A stretch of 64,000 bases of DNA from Endozoicomonas euniceicola (GTDB lineage: Bacteria > Pseudomonadota > Gammaproteobacteria > Pseudomonadales > Endozoicomonadaceae): positions 4,961,001 to 5,025,000 of the forward strand of contig NZ_CP103300.1 of NCBI RefSeq assembly GCF_025562755.1. The letters run 5' to 3'. A program made the position numbers and the translations under genes. Below, piece by piece: positions 28,187-37,041 of the stretch. The notes beneath the pieces are model-generated. The model was given only the letters and a program-made list of their open reading frames with translations. It was not told where the DNA came from and ran no database searches. Positions within the stretch are counted from its first letter, which is position 1; each line of letters opens with the position of its first letter.

Positions 28187-28753
28187 TTATTTTGCCTTTA
28201 GAGTGTAAACGCCTTCTTCTGTGACGCTCCATTCACACTGGGCACCATGAAATTCAGCCTTGTCGGTGACTGGTTTTGCCGGGCCTGAAGCAGCAATATA
28301 GAAGACACAGGTTTTAGCCGGAGGTTGCGATTTTGATGAGACCGATCGCTTCACTTCATTGTTGGACAGATAAGGGTGTGATGTTTTCATCGCCAGATGG
28401 TCCTCGGGCTGCCACGTCATGGTAACGGTGATGGTTCCCCAGAAGTCACCACCTTTTGCATTTTGATGCCCAAGGGTAACGGGCCTGGCTTGATCAACCC
28501 ATTGTGGTGTCTGTAGTTGAATATACGAGTCAGGATCACCTAAATTCTGATAGACAAACCAGCTGACTGTTTTGCATTGATTGTTGGGTAGAACCATTGT
28601 TCCTGTTTCGCTGCTGTAATGAGCATAAGATTCCCATGCCCCCGACTCACTCTCACTGATTAAATTGATTTGAAAGTGAGTTGGGCAAAATGGTGCTGAC
28701 ACAGCCTCGCCCGCCAGCAAAGCCGACAAAAAGACAGGTGCAATATACTTCAT
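28187..28753 (-). CDS. secreted protein of unknown function
   Basis: 188 residues. AGGAAAGG lies 9 nt before the ATG, and a signal peptide is plain (MKYIAPVFLSALLAGEAVSA). The mature chain has four Cys (APFCPTH, NNQCKTV, KTCVFYI, AQCEWSV) and many aromatic and beta-prone residues (VSWFVYQNL, TITVTMTWQP), suggesting a disulphide-bonded beta protein. No family recognised. It lies 38 bp upstream of the permease in the same direction and could share a transcript. Confidence 0.65.
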   Translation of the reverse strand: MKYIAPVFLSALLAGEAVSAPFCPTHFQINLISESESGAWESYAHYSSETGTMVLPNNQCKTVSWFVYQNLGDPDSYIQLQTPQWVDQARPVTLGHQNAKGGDFWGTITVTMTWQPEDHLAMKTSHPYLSNNEVKRSVSSKSQPPAKTCVFYIAASGPAKPVTDKAEFHGAQCEWSVTEEGVYTLKAK

Positions 28754-29124
28754 GGATTTAAGCCTTTCCTAAGTCAATTAAGCGACTCAGTATAGAAAAG
28801 CTATGAGAAATTGCTGAATTTCTCCTGTTTAATAGCCAAACCCCACTTATGGGTTGGCGCTGTTTGCAGCGTTGTTTTGATAGGAGCGTGTTGATAGAGC
28901 ATGGAGCCATTATACCCAAAGCATCTCTATGTGTATGATGTGTGGCATGATGTAAGGGGCGCAGCATTCAATAACTTACCGGGCTTTTGGCTGTTGGCTT
29001 TTGGCTATTAGCTGCTCATACAGCCAACCGCCAAAAGCCAACAGCGGTATATTATGTTCTGCTGCTTCCCTAAGACCAGAAATAACAACGATTACCCGTC
29101 ATTTGTCCAATAAGGATCTTGTTT
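28754..29124. other. intergenic region with a long hairpin
   Basis: 371 bp between the divergent secreted-protein gene and metY. Apart from the hairpin at 28990-29045 nothing convincing is seen; both promoters should lie here. Confidence 0.5.
28990..29045. repeat. 16 bp perfect inverted repeat with a 24 nt loop
   Basis: GCTGTTGGCTTTTGGC (28990-29005) pairs exactly with 29030-29045. The left arm is itself built of repeated GCTTTTGGCTGTTGGC-like words, so it may be a repetitive extragenic palindrome, lying about 80 bp upstream of metY. Confidence 0.85.
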
Positions 29125-30402
29125 ATGAAGCCTGAAACCATTGCCTTACACGCTGGATATGAGGGTGACCCTGCCACCCGTGCAGCTACAGCCCCTATCT
29201 ACCAGACGGTTTCCTACACCTTTGATGACACCCAGCATGGGGCAGACCTGTTTGACTTGAAAGTACCGGGTAATATTTATTCGCGGATTATGAACCCTAC
29301 AAACGCAGTACTGGAGTCACGACTGGCTGCTTTGGAGGGAGGCATTGGTGCGCTGACGGTGGCCTCTGGCATGATCGCTATCACGTATGCCATACAAACC
29401 ATTGCTGAGGCGGGTTGCAATATTGTTTCCACCAGTGAGCTGTATGGTGGTACTTATAATCTCTTTGCTCATACGCTTCCACGTCAGGGTATTGATGTGC
29501 GTTTTGCTGCCCATGATGATTTCGCCGGGCTGGAAGCTTTGATTGATAACAATACCCGGGCGGTGTTTTGTGAGTCTATTGGTAACCCAGCGGGCAATGT
29601 CGTGGATATTCAGAGGCTGGCGGAATTGGCTCACCGCCATGGGGTGCCGCTGGTGGTGGATAATACCGTGGCGACCCCGATACTGTGCCGTCCCATTGAG
29701 CATGGTGCAGATATTGTCGTGCATTCGTTAACCAAATACGTGGGTGGTCATGGTACGACCCTTGGGGGAGTGATTGTCGATAGCGGAAAATTTGACTGGG
29801 TGGCCAATAAACAACGGTTTTCCATTTTGAATGAGCCAGATCCTTCTTATCATGGCGTCGTTTATACCGAAGCACTGGGTGAGGCTGCTTATATTGGCCG
29901 GGCGCGGGTGGTTCCATTGAGAAACACCGGTGGGGCACTGGCTGCTCAGAGCGCGTTCCAGTTAATGCAGGGGCTGGAAACTCTGGCACTGCGTATGGAG
30001 CGGCATTGTGAGAATGCGCATAATGTAGCGGCCTACCTTAATGACCATCCCCTGGTGAACTGGGTCAACTACGCCGGCCTGGAGGGTAGTCCGTATCGAT
30101 CGACGGCAGAAAAAATCACCGGAGGCAGTGGGTCGGGCATCCTGAGCTTTGGCATTAAAGGTGGCAAAGAGGCGGGTGCTCGATTTATTGATGCTTTGCA
30201 GATGATTCTCAGGCTGGTGAATATTGGGGATGCCAAATCTCTGGCTTGTCATCCTGCTACGACCACGCATCGGCAGTTAAGCACTCAGGAGTTGGAAGCC
30301 GCTGGGGTGACGGAAGATATGGTCAGACTATCCATCGGGATTGAGCATATTGATGATATTATCGGGGATATCGATCAGGCGCTTCAGGCCAGTGTAATGT
30401 GA
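29125..30402 (+). CDS. metY: O-acetylhomoserine sulfhydrylase-type PLP enzyme
   Basis: 425 residues, typical of MetY (shorter gamma-lyases are ~390-400). Conserved: MKPETIALHAGY, APIYQTVSYTF, YSRIMNPTNAVLE, SGMIAITYA, the PLP-binding Lys204 in HSLTKYVGGHGTTLGG, and RLVNIGDAKSLACHPATTTH near the end. It makes homocysteine from O-acetylhomoserine and sulfide in methionine synthesis. AAGGA sits 8 nt before the ATG; an upstream TTG is not needed. Single gene with its own hairpin terminator. Confidence 0.93.
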   Translation: MKPETIALHAGYEGDPATRAATAPIYQTVSYTFDDTQHGADLFDLKVPGNIYSRIMNPTNAVLESRLAALEGGIGALTVASGMIAITYAIQTIAEAGCNIVSTSELYGGTYNLFAHTLPRQGIDVRFAAHDDFAGLEALIDNNTRAVFCESIGNPAGNVVDIQRLAELAHRHGVPLVVDNTVATPILCRPIEHGADIVVHSLTKYVGGHGTTLGGVIVDSGKFDWVANKQRFSILNEPDPSYHGVVYTEALGEAAYIGRARVVPLRNTGGALAAQSAFQLMQGLETLALRMERHCENAHNVAAYLNDHPLVNWVNYAGLEGSPYRSTAEKITGGSGSGILSFGIKGGKEAGARFIDALQMILRLVNIGDAKSLACHPATTTHRQLSTQELEAAGVTEDMVRLSIGIEHIDDIIGDIDQALQASVM

Positions 30403-30409
30403 TGAATAC

Positions 30410-30443
30410 GAGCCAGGCTTACAGGCATTAACTTGCCTGGCTC
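30410..30443 (+). terminator. hairpin after metY
   Basis: A perfect 9 bp stem (GAGCCAGGC / GCCTGGCTC) with a 16 nt loop begins 8 bp after the metY stop. No T run follows. Confidence 0.5.
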
Positions 30444-30488
30444 ACTCCTCTGTTTAGCTATCGGTGCCAGCGTAACCAGAAGCTAACC

Positions 30489-31025
30489 TCACTCCCGCTT
30501 ATGTAAAGTAATCGCCTTGTCATAACAGTCCAGTGAGCATTCACCACACCCGGTACACAGCGTTTCATCGATCTGCGCTCGCTTCTCATCAATGCGAATC
30601 GCATCTTCTTCACAGGCATCTACACAAAAGTCACAGGGCTGATTGAGTGTGAGCTGACAGTGACCACTGACTCTGGCTACTGCCTGTATACGACGACCGT
30701 CCTCTTTACTCAGAGCCCCTGTCGGGCAGTGGTCAACACACTGGTCACAAAAATCACAGCGACCGTAATCCAGCGAGAGAACAGGGAGTCCCTTTAACAC
30801 GGGATGGCTTTCCTCTGACCGGCGAATCACCCGTTGTGGGCAGGCATCTACGCACCGGTCACAGCGATCACACAGTGCCAGAAATGTCTGGTTATCCTGC
30901 GCCCAGGGTGGGCGTGGATAGATCGATTCAGGCAGTTCAACCGGTTTAGGTTTGACCAGTCGTCGAAATAATGCCCGGCGACCGGGGGAGGCGAGTTCTT
31001 CTGAATGGTTCATTGATCTGTTCAT
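30489..31025 (-). CDS. napF: NapF-like multi-cluster ferredoxin
   Basis: About 178 residues carrying four Cys clusters of 4Fe-4S type: CDRCDRCVDACPQ, CDFCDQCVDHCPTG, CDFCVDACEED and CTGCGECSLDCYD. The N-terminus (SPGRRALFRRLV) is NapF-like. NapF proteins are cytoplasmic and help mature periplasmic molybdoenzymes. ATGs at 31025 and 31013 are both possible; the gene begins about 9 bp after the torD stop, so the two are probably co-transcribed. No napA is in the window, so here it may serve the DMSO reductase or another enzyme. Confidence 0.85.
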   Translation of the reverse strand: MNRSMNHSEELASPGRRALFRRLVKPKPVELPESIYPRPPWAQDNQTFLALCDRCDRCVDACPQRVIRRSEESHPVLKGLPVLSLDYGRCDFCDQCVDHCPTGALSKEDGRRIQAVARVSGHCQLTLNQPCDFCVDACEEDAIRIDEKRAQIDETLCTGCGECSLDCYDKAITLHKRE

Positions 31026-31033
31026 CAAAACGT

Positions 31034-31699
31034 TCAGCGATACAGTCTGACAATTCGATATTCAGCCCCGGTCAGGGCGGCCAGTTGTTCAAGGCTGCCT
31101 TTTATCAGCTGGCTGATGCCACGGTACACATCGGTTTGTGCATTGTCGTACATTACTGCCAGAAAGCGGGGAGCCCAGGTCAGTACATGTTCAGTTAAGA
31201 AATCTTTTAATACGTCACGCTGGGTGTCCAGACAGGCACTGTCCGGTTCTGTTTCCACCATTTTGGCAAGGCGGTCAGCCATAAACGCAAACATCAGGCC
31301 CAGATGGTCTTCCGGCTCCCGTGTCCCTGTGTCTATTTCAACGCCACAGTCACGGTAGAACTGTTTAGCGGCAAGGGTTGGTTCGCCACACAGAGTCTGT
31401 TCTTCAGTCAGATAAACTGAAGCCCAGGGAGCCGCTTTCAGTTCATCCGGCCCTAAAAACAGTTCGGCATAATCAGCCTTAATGTCACGACTGGTTTCAG
31501 GGACAGATGGCTGCAGACCTTTGGCAATTAATGTCAGTCCGTCATTTATTTCATGGTGGGAAGTGCTGTCCTGTCCGTGCTCGGCAAGCTGTTTTAACTG
31601 CTCCAGAAACTCAACGTCAGGTGTCTTATGAAGGCACTGGTAGATCAGTTGGCAGGAAAACTGGAAGTCCGCCAGAATCGTCGGGGTTTCATTGCTCAT
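31034..31699 (-). CDS. TorD/DmsD-family molybdoenzyme chaperone
   Basis: 221 residues, all-helical in character, with the family pattern ADYAELFLGPDELKAAPWASVYL and PEDHLGLMFAFMA. These cytoplasmic chaperones bind the Tat signal of a molybdoenzyme and hold it for cofactor insertion; the obvious client is DmsA, encoded 2.3 kb away. GGGAAG lies 5 nt before the ATG. Followed directly by the NapF-like ferredoxin. Confidence 0.88.
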   Translation of the reverse strand: MSNETPTILADFQFSCQLIYQCLHKTPDVEFLEQLKQLAEHGQDSTSHHEINDGLTLIAKGLQPSVPETSRDIKADYAELFLGPDELKAAPWASVYLTEEQTLCGEPTLAAKQFYRDCGVEIDTGTREPEDHLGLMFAFMADRLAKMVETEPDSACLDTQRDVLKDFLTEHVLTWAPRFLAVMYDNAQTDVYRGISQLIKGSLEQLAALTGAEYRIVRLYR

Positions 31700-31868
31700 G
31701 GTTACTTCCCGTTAATCGAAAAATTAAGAGGCAGGTTCTGTTGATCGTAACGTGTGGATGATCCCATTTCAGGGTGGTGATGTCTCTTGCGACTTTTCCG
31801 GTGAAGGTTTCGCATTCGGGATGTTGTTCCACAGGATTCGTACAGAAAGCAGCAGGCTGGGGGGCTGG

Positions 31869-32849
31869 TTAACCACCAATCTGCGCCAGTGTGGCTGTGC
31901 CGCCGGTAAAGCCATCTTCCAGAAAGTGTTTATCCTGCTTTAGCTGGATAAAGTTGCGGATGCGGTTGATCAGTTCCGGCTGTTGCTGGTCGCTCTGTAG
32001 CAGGTCTCTCAGGTCGTAGCCCTGGTCGCCGAACAGGCACAGCTGTAGTTTGCCCAGGCTGCTGACCCGCAGACGGTTGCAGTCGTCACAGAAATCCGGT
32101 GAATAGGGCGTAATCAGGCCGATGCGACCACGGTAGTCGGGGTGATAATATTCCTGCGCGGGCCCTGCTGATTTATGCCGGACTACCCTGACCCAGCCGC
32201 TGTTGAGCAACTGTTCGCGCACGGTATTACCCGCCAGGTGTTGCTGGTTAAAGAAGTCCTGGTTATCTCCGGTCTGCATCAGTTCAATAAAGCGGAGGGT
32301 GATGGGCTGGTCCTTAATCCAGTTCAGGAAGTCAGGCAGCTGGTCAGCGTTGTGACCACGCATCAGTACCGCATTGACCTTGAAACCCGGCATGCCCAGC
32401 TGGAACCCTCTCTTGATACCGTTCAGGACTTCCTGCAGGCGGTCATGGCCGGTGATGGTCTGGAAACCCCGGGCATCCAGGCTGTCTATGCTGACGTTGA
32501 TAGCGTCCACCCCAGCTTTCAGCCAGGACTCAATTCGCTCATCCATCCTGTAACCATTGGTGGTCATGGCGACGGTCTGAATACCGGGAATCTGTTTAAT
32601 CGTCGATACAATGTCGTTAAATTCATGGCGCAGGGTCGGCTCACCACCGGTAATACGCACTTTTTCTACACCCAGCCGGGCGAAAGCACTAATTAATCGT
32701 CGTATTTCGTCTACGGTCAGGGATTGCTTATGGTGATGCTCTTCACACCCGTCAGGCAAGCAGTAATTGCAGCGGAAATTACACAGGTCGGTAATCGAGA
32801 GTCTCAGGTAGGGGAAGGTTCGCCCCAGGTTGTCTTGCAAACGTAACAT
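31869..32849 (-). CDS. moaA: GTP 3',8-cyclase
   Basis: 326 residues from the ATG at 32849, chosen because GGAAAGG precedes it and the product then starts MLRLQDNLGRTFPYLRLS as in the family. Radical SAM cluster CNFRCNYC near the N-terminus, RITGGEPTLR and AMTTNGYRM follow, a second cluster is formed by FCDDCNRLR plus a later Cys (LQLCLFG), and the chain ends in the conserved GG. MoaA makes the first pterin intermediate of molybdenum cofactor from GTP, with MoaC (encoded at 41.3 kb). A probable Moco riboswitch precedes it. Confidence 0.97.
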   Translation of the reverse strand: MLRLQDNLGRTFPYLRLSITDLCNFRCNYCLPDGCEEHHHKQSLTVDEIRRLISAFARLGVEKVRITGGEPTLRHEFNDIVSTIKQIPGIQTVAMTTNGYRMDERIESWLKAGVDAINVSIDSLDARGFQTITGHDRLQEVLNGIKRGFQLGMPGFKVNAVLMRGHNADQLPDFLNWIKDQPITLRFIELMQTGDNQDFFNQQHLAGNTVREQLLNSGWVRVVRHKSAGPAQEYYHPDYRGRIGLITPYSPDFCDDCNRLRVSSLGKLQLCLFGDQGYDLRDLLQSDQQQPELINRIRNFIQLKQDKHFLEDGFTGGTATLAQIGG

Positions 32850-32854
32850 TAAAC

Positions 32855-32975
32855 ACCTTTCCAAATGCGGGAGGCACTGGCATTTCTGCCAGAACCCTGG
32901 TAGCAGCGAGTACGTCATTCTGCTACGGCTTCAGAACCATGCCATGGGTTTAGGGGCTGAAGCTCGGCGCTCATA
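32855..32975 (-). promoter_or_regulatory. probable molybdenum-cofactor (Moco) riboswitch
   Basis: The moaA leader folds into stacked stems on the minus strand: CTTCAG/CTGAAG (outer arms 32929-32934 and 32957-32962), GTAGCAG/CTGCTAC (32900-32906 and 32920-32926) and CTGGCA-GAAA-TGCCAG (32877-32892) with a GNRA loop. It then runs into GCCTCCCGCATTTGGAAAGG just before the ATG, which closely resembles the end of the E. coli moaA leader as I remember it, where Moco binding represses the operon and the ribosome-binding site sits in the last segment. Confidence 0.7.
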
Positions 32976-33086
32976 ATAATAATTGTCAGGGACTATCCTA
33001 ACGATCTGTGCGAGTGATTTCCATACAGAAAAGCTGCTTTGTGAAAAAATGTTTATCATACTGCTCGACTTTTGTTGGCTTTAATT

Positions 33087-33626
33087 ATGCGCATTGTAAA
33101 TTGTCAAACACCTCTAATCGGATTTGCGGCGTACAGTGGTACGGGTAAGACCACACTGCTGGAAAAGCTGCTGCCCATTCTGGTAGGGCGAAAACTCAGG
33201 GTGGGAATAGTAAAAGCATCGCACCATGATATTGATCCGGACAAACCGGGCAAGGACAGTTATCGTCTGCGGCATGCGGGTGCCACACAGCTGGTCTTGA
33301 GCACGCCACGGCGGTCTGTCTGTTACACCGAGCGAGACCCGGGTACCCCCCGTACGCTTGCAGAACAGCTTCGTTTGCTGGACCTGGATAACCTGGACCT
33401 GGTCGTGGTGGAAGGGTTTCGTGATGAGCCTTTTGCCAAGATCGAACTGCACCGGCCCGTTCTGAACAAACCCCTGTTGTATCCCGGCGACTCTAATATT
33501 ATTGCCATCGCCCGTGATGATTCTGGCTATCAGCCAGAGCGTTTAATGCCGGTTCTGGATATCAACCATCCTGAACAGATTGCAGACTTTATTATTGCCA
33601 CCTTCTTTAAAGGAATTATCCCATGA
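33087..33626 (+). CDS. mobB: molybdopterin-guanine dinucleotide synthesis protein B
   Basis: 179 residues with a P-loop AAYSGTGKTTLLEKLLP, KASHHDIDPDKPGKDSYRLR and LVVVEGFRDEPFAKIE, all typical of MobB. It is a GTP-binding helper of MobA in making the guanine dinucleotide form of the cofactor used by DMSO reductase. ATG at 33087; an upstream TTG is unlikely. Divergent from moaA. Confidence 0.93.
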   Translation: MRIVNCQTPLIGFAAYSGTGKTTLLEKLLPILVGRKLRVGIVKASHHDIDPDKPGKDSYRLRHAGATQLVLSTPRRSVCYTERDPGTPRTLAEQLRLLDLDNLDLVVVEGFRDEPFAKIELHRPVLNKPLLYPGDSNIIAIARDDSGYQPERLMPVLDINHPEQIADFIIATFFKGIIP

Positions 33627-33968
33627 CTGATTGCTGATGAATTAATACACTCCGCGGCGCCAACCTGCACAGGTAGCGGCAAATCTAAATCATTCTTATC
33701 TGCCGGTACGTTAGGGACAGGCTTTATATGGCGGGTAGATACCGCACTTGCGCTGGTAAGTGGCCGCATGGTCAGAGTGTTTAATATTTGGCAGCACAAA
33801 AAATAGTCAACACTAGTTGATTCAGATCAATTATTGCCTGCGAAACATGCCTTTATTATTTGCACAGCCTGAATCCTGACTGCAAGCTCTCGTCCATGTG
33901 CCTATTAAAAAAACATTTTATTTCAGGAGTTTGCTACTCAGGTCAAACCCAATTGACCGGAGCACTCA
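33627..33968 (+). other. dmsA upstream region
   Basis: 342 bp without a convincing gene. It carries the FNR box at 33817 and a matching -10 element; the leader from about 33865 to the dmsA start is about 100 nt. The part before 33800 shows nothing definite. Confidence 0.6.
33817..33859 (+). promoter_or_regulatory. FNR-type box and -10 element of dmsABC
   Basis: TTGATTCAGATCAA (33817-33830) is a perfect TTGAT-N4-ATCAA FNR/ANR half-site pair. Its centre lies 41.5 bp before a putative start near 33865, and TATTAT at 33854-33859 sits where the -10 should be, the class II layout of oxygen-repressed promoters. Confidence 0.85.
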
Positions 33969-36401
33969 ATGAAAAACTGGCTTGATAAAACGATTCTGTC
34001 GCCTATGAAGCGGCGCAGCTTTATGAAGTGGGGCTCGCTGTTAGGAGGCGCCTCTGTAGTCAGCGCAGGACTACCGCTAAAGTCTGTTGCCAAAGCTGCT
34101 TTTACCGATAAGAAAACCCCTGAAAACAAAACGACCTGGTCCGCCTGTATGGTGAACTGCGGGAGTCGCTGCGCACTGCGGGTGCATACTAATGACGGCG
34201 TTATTACCCAAATAGAGTCTGATAATCGGGGTGACGATAAAGTTTTTGGAGAGCACCAGATTCGTGCCTGCCTGCGAGGTCGTTCTATTAAGCATCGGGT
34301 TTATAACCCGGATCGCCTGAAATACCCGATGAAGCGTATCGGAGAGCGTGGTGAAGGTCGTTTTGAGCGTATCAGCTGGGATGAGGCGCTGGATCTGCTG
34401 GCTGGAAAAATGAAGCACATCATTGACGCCTATGGCAATGAGTCCATCTTTTTCACTTACGGCACCGGTACGCAAGGCTATCGAACCGATGGTCAGCATG
34501 CCCTGCATCGCCTGATGAATATGCTGGGGGGCAACCTGAATTATTATGGTAACTACAGCTGGGGACAGATTCAGCATGCCCTGCCTTTCACATACGGTGA
34601 TATCAAGGCCGCTGCTAATGGTAGTTATACCTCGGAAATTAAAAGCGCAGATCTGCTGGTGATGTTTGGGTACAACCCGGCTGAAACCCGAATGAGTGGC
34701 GGCGGTGAAATTTACGAGCACAGCGTGGCTGTGCGTGAGAGAAATGTTCGCACCATCATTATTGATCCTCGTTATACCGACACTATGCTGGGTAAAGAAG
34801 ATGAATGGATTCCTATTCGTCCCGGAACCGATGCTGCGCTGGTTGAAGGTATTGCCCATGTGTTGATTACCGAGAACCTGGTGGACCAGGCATTTCTGGA
34901 TAAGTACTGTCAGGGCTACGATGAAAAAACACTGCCGGCCAGTGCTCCGAAAAATGGACACTATAAAGCTCATATCCTGGGTCAGGGGCCTGACGGTATC
35001 GAAAAAACACCGGTGTGGGCTTCTGGCATAACTGGTATTCCAGCCAAAAAGATTATTCAGCTGGCTCGCGAAATTGGTTCTGCCAAACCGGCTTATATCC
35101 TTCAGGGTACTGGCATTCAACGTCAGGCCAACGGTGAGCAGTCAGCCCGTTCTATTGTTATGTTGCCCATTCTGACCGGTAACATTGGTCTGCCCGGTAC
35201 TAATACCGGTGATATGCCCGCGAACTATAGTTACCCGGTGCCAACAATTCCGACCGGAACAAACCCTGTAAAAGCCTCTATTCCTTTCTTTGGCTGGACG
35301 GACGCTATCGTCCGGGGTCAGGAAATGACAGACAAAACGGATGGCGTTCTGGGCGTTAAGCAATTAAACACGTCAATCAAAATGCTGATCAGTTATGCCA
35401 GTAATATGTTGGCTAACCAGCATGCTGATATAAACCGCACGAGAGAAATCTTGCGTGATGAAAGCCTGTGTGAATTTATCGTTCTTCTCGATAATCATAT
35501 GACACCGAGCGCACGCTTTGCTGATTTGCTGTTACCTGATGTGACGACTCTGGAAAACACAGAGGTCAGCTCCGATGGTTACGCTTCCGGTTCTCTGGGT
35601 GCAGTTGTACCACTGGTACCGGCTATTAAGCCGATGTATGAGTGCCGCAGTGCTTACGATGTGTGTGTGGGCGTAGCAGAACGTTTTGGAATTCGTGAGC
35701 AGTATACAGAAGGCCGTACCCATGAGCAGTGGGTTGAGTATCTGTACGCCGGAGCCCGGGCCAAAGACTCCCGCTTACCCTCTCTGGAGCAGCTGCGAAA
35801 AGACGGTCCTTTCAGGGTTATGGCACCGGAGGATAAACGGGTTGCACTGGAAGACTTCCGTACTGACCCGGTGAAACACGCATTAGGAACACCTTCGGGT
35901 AAAATTGAAATCTACTCCACCAAGCTGGAGAAGATTGCAAAAGAGTGGATTCTGCCTGAAGGCGATGTCATCACCCCGTTACCGCAATATGTGACCACCT
36001 GGGAAAGTCACCTTGATCCGCTGACAGAGAAGTATCCTTTGCAGCTGGTTGGTTTCCACACTAAAGGGCGGGTTCACTCGACTTATCATAACATTCCGGA
36101 ACTTCGTGAAGCGGTGATGGATGGCGTCTGGATGAACCCGATTGATGCGAAGACCCGTGGCATTAAAAATGGTGACCAGGTACGTATCTGGAATGACCGT
36201 GGCGAAACCCGGGTTCTGGCTAAGGTAACTCCACGAATCATTCCCGGAGTGATGGCTTTGGGTGAAGGTGCCTGGTACAAGCCAGATCGCAAAGGGGTTG
36301 ATCGTGGTGGTTGTTTCAATGTGTTGACGAATCAAAGGCCAACACCTTTGTCGAAAGGGAACCCCCAACACACCAATCTGGTTGAAATCGCCAAGGTCTG
36401 A
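33969..36401 (+). CDS. dmsA: dimethyl sulfoxide reductase catalytic subunit
   Basis: 810 residues, strongly similar to E. coli DmsA. Twin-arginine signal KRRSFMKWGSL near residue 14; iron-sulfur cluster Cys in CMVNCGSRC and IRACLRGRS; the serine that binds molybdenum in YGNYSWGQ (Ser197); then MSGGGEIYE, DPRYTDTMLGKEDEWIP, DQAFLDKYCQGYDEKTLPAS, and a molybdopterin-dinucleotide domain near the end. It reduces DMSO or TMAO as terminal electron acceptor on the outer face of the inner membrane. GGAG precedes the ATG. Heads dmsABC under an FNR box. Confidence 0.97.
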   Translation: MKNWLDKTILSPMKRRSFMKWGSLLGGASVVSAGLPLKSVAKAAFTDKKTPENKTTWSACMVNCGSRCALRVHTNDGVITQIESDNRGDDKVFGEHQIRACLRGRSIKHRVYNPDRLKYPMKRIGERGEGRFERISWDEALDLLAGKMKHIIDAYGNESIFFTYGTGTQGYRTDGQHALHRLMNMLGGNLNYYGNYSWGQIQHALPFTYGDIKAAANGSYTSEIKSADLLVMFGYNPAETRMSGGGEIYEHSVAVRERNVRTIIIDPRYTDTMLGKEDEWIPIRPGTDAALVEGIAHVLITENLVDQAFLDKYCQGYDEKTLPASAPKNGHYKAHILGQGPDGIEKTPVWASGITGIPAKKIIQLAREIGSAKPAYILQGTGIQRQANGEQSARSIVMLPILTGNIGLPGTNTGDMPANYSYPVPTIPTGTNPVKASIPFFGWTDAIVRGQEMTDKTDGVLGVKQLNTSIKMLISYASNMLANQHADINRTREILRDESLCEFIVLLDNHMTPSARFADLLLPDVTTLENTEVSSDGYASGSLGAVVPLVPAIKPMYECRSAYDVCVGVAERFGIREQYTEGRTHEQWVEYLYAGARAKDSRLPSLEQLRKDGPFRVMAPEDKRVALEDFRTDPVKHALGTPSGKIEIYSTKLEKIAKEWILPEGDVITPLPQYVTTWESHLDPLTEKYPLQLVGFHTKGRVHSTYHNIPELREAVMDGVWMNPIDAKTRGIKNGDQVRIWNDRGETRVLAKVTPRIIPGVMALGEGAWYKPDRKGVDRGGCFNVLTNQRPTPLSKGNPQHTNLVEIAKV

Positions 36402-36414
36402 GGAGTATTGAACA

Positions 36415-37041
36415 ATGGCTCAAATGGGATTCTATGTCGATACCAGCAAGTGTACCGGCTGTAAAACCTGTCAACTGTCTTGTAAAGACAAAAATGATCT
36501 GCCAGTAGGTATGAACTGGCGTCGTGTTTACGAATACTCCGGAGGTGACTGGGTTCAGCACGAAGACGGTACTTTCAGCAATGATGTGTTTGCTTATTAT
36601 GTATCCATCAGCTGTAACCACTGTGCGCAGCCTGCCTGTACCAAAGCATGCCCGACAGGCGCTATGCATAAGCGTGAAGAAGACGGTCTGGTAGTCGTGG
36701 ACAACACCGTATGCGTAGGCTGCCGTTACTGTGAAATGGCCTGTCCTTACGGGGCACCACAGTTTAACCCGGTCAAGAAAGTTATGAGTAAGTGCGATGG
36801 CTGTTATGAAAGAGTGGCTACAGGCCAACAGCCAGTGTGTGTTGAGTCCTGCCCGCTGCGTGCGCTGGAGTTTGGCCCGATTGATGAATTGCGTGCCAGA
36901 TACGGAAACCGTGCCGATATTGCGCCACTGCCGGATCCGACGCTGACCAATCCATCAGTAATTATTGGTACCTCTCGTAATTCCCGCCTGAGCGGTGATA
37001 AAGAAGGCAAAATTGAGAACCCGCAGGAGGTAGGATTATGA
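36415..37041 (+). CDS. dmsB: DMSO reductase iron-sulfur subunit
   Basis: 208 residues. Four 4Fe-4S clusters are encoded: CTGCKTCQLSCKD, CNHCAQPACTKACPTG, CVGCRYCEMACPYG and CDGCYERVATGQQPVCVESCP. DmsB passes electrons from the membrane anchor to DmsA. AGGAG precedes the ATG, 13 bp after dmsA; its stop overlaps the dmsC start in ATGA. Confidence 0.97.
   Translation: MAQMGFYVDTSKCTGCKTCQLSCKDKNDLPVGMNWRRVYEYSGGDWVQHEDGTFSNDVFAYYVSISCNHCAQPACTKACPTGAMHKREEDGLVVVDNTVCVGCRYCEMACPYGAPQFNPVKKVMSKCDGCYERVATGQQPVCVESCPLRALEFGPIDELRARYGNRADIAPLPDPTLTNPSVIIGTSRNSRLSGDKEGKIENPQEVGL

Noticed and set aside
34077..35120. 347-codon open frame antisense to dmsA
   Set aside because: dmsA is intact with all its motifs; the antisense frame is a by-product of its codon use.
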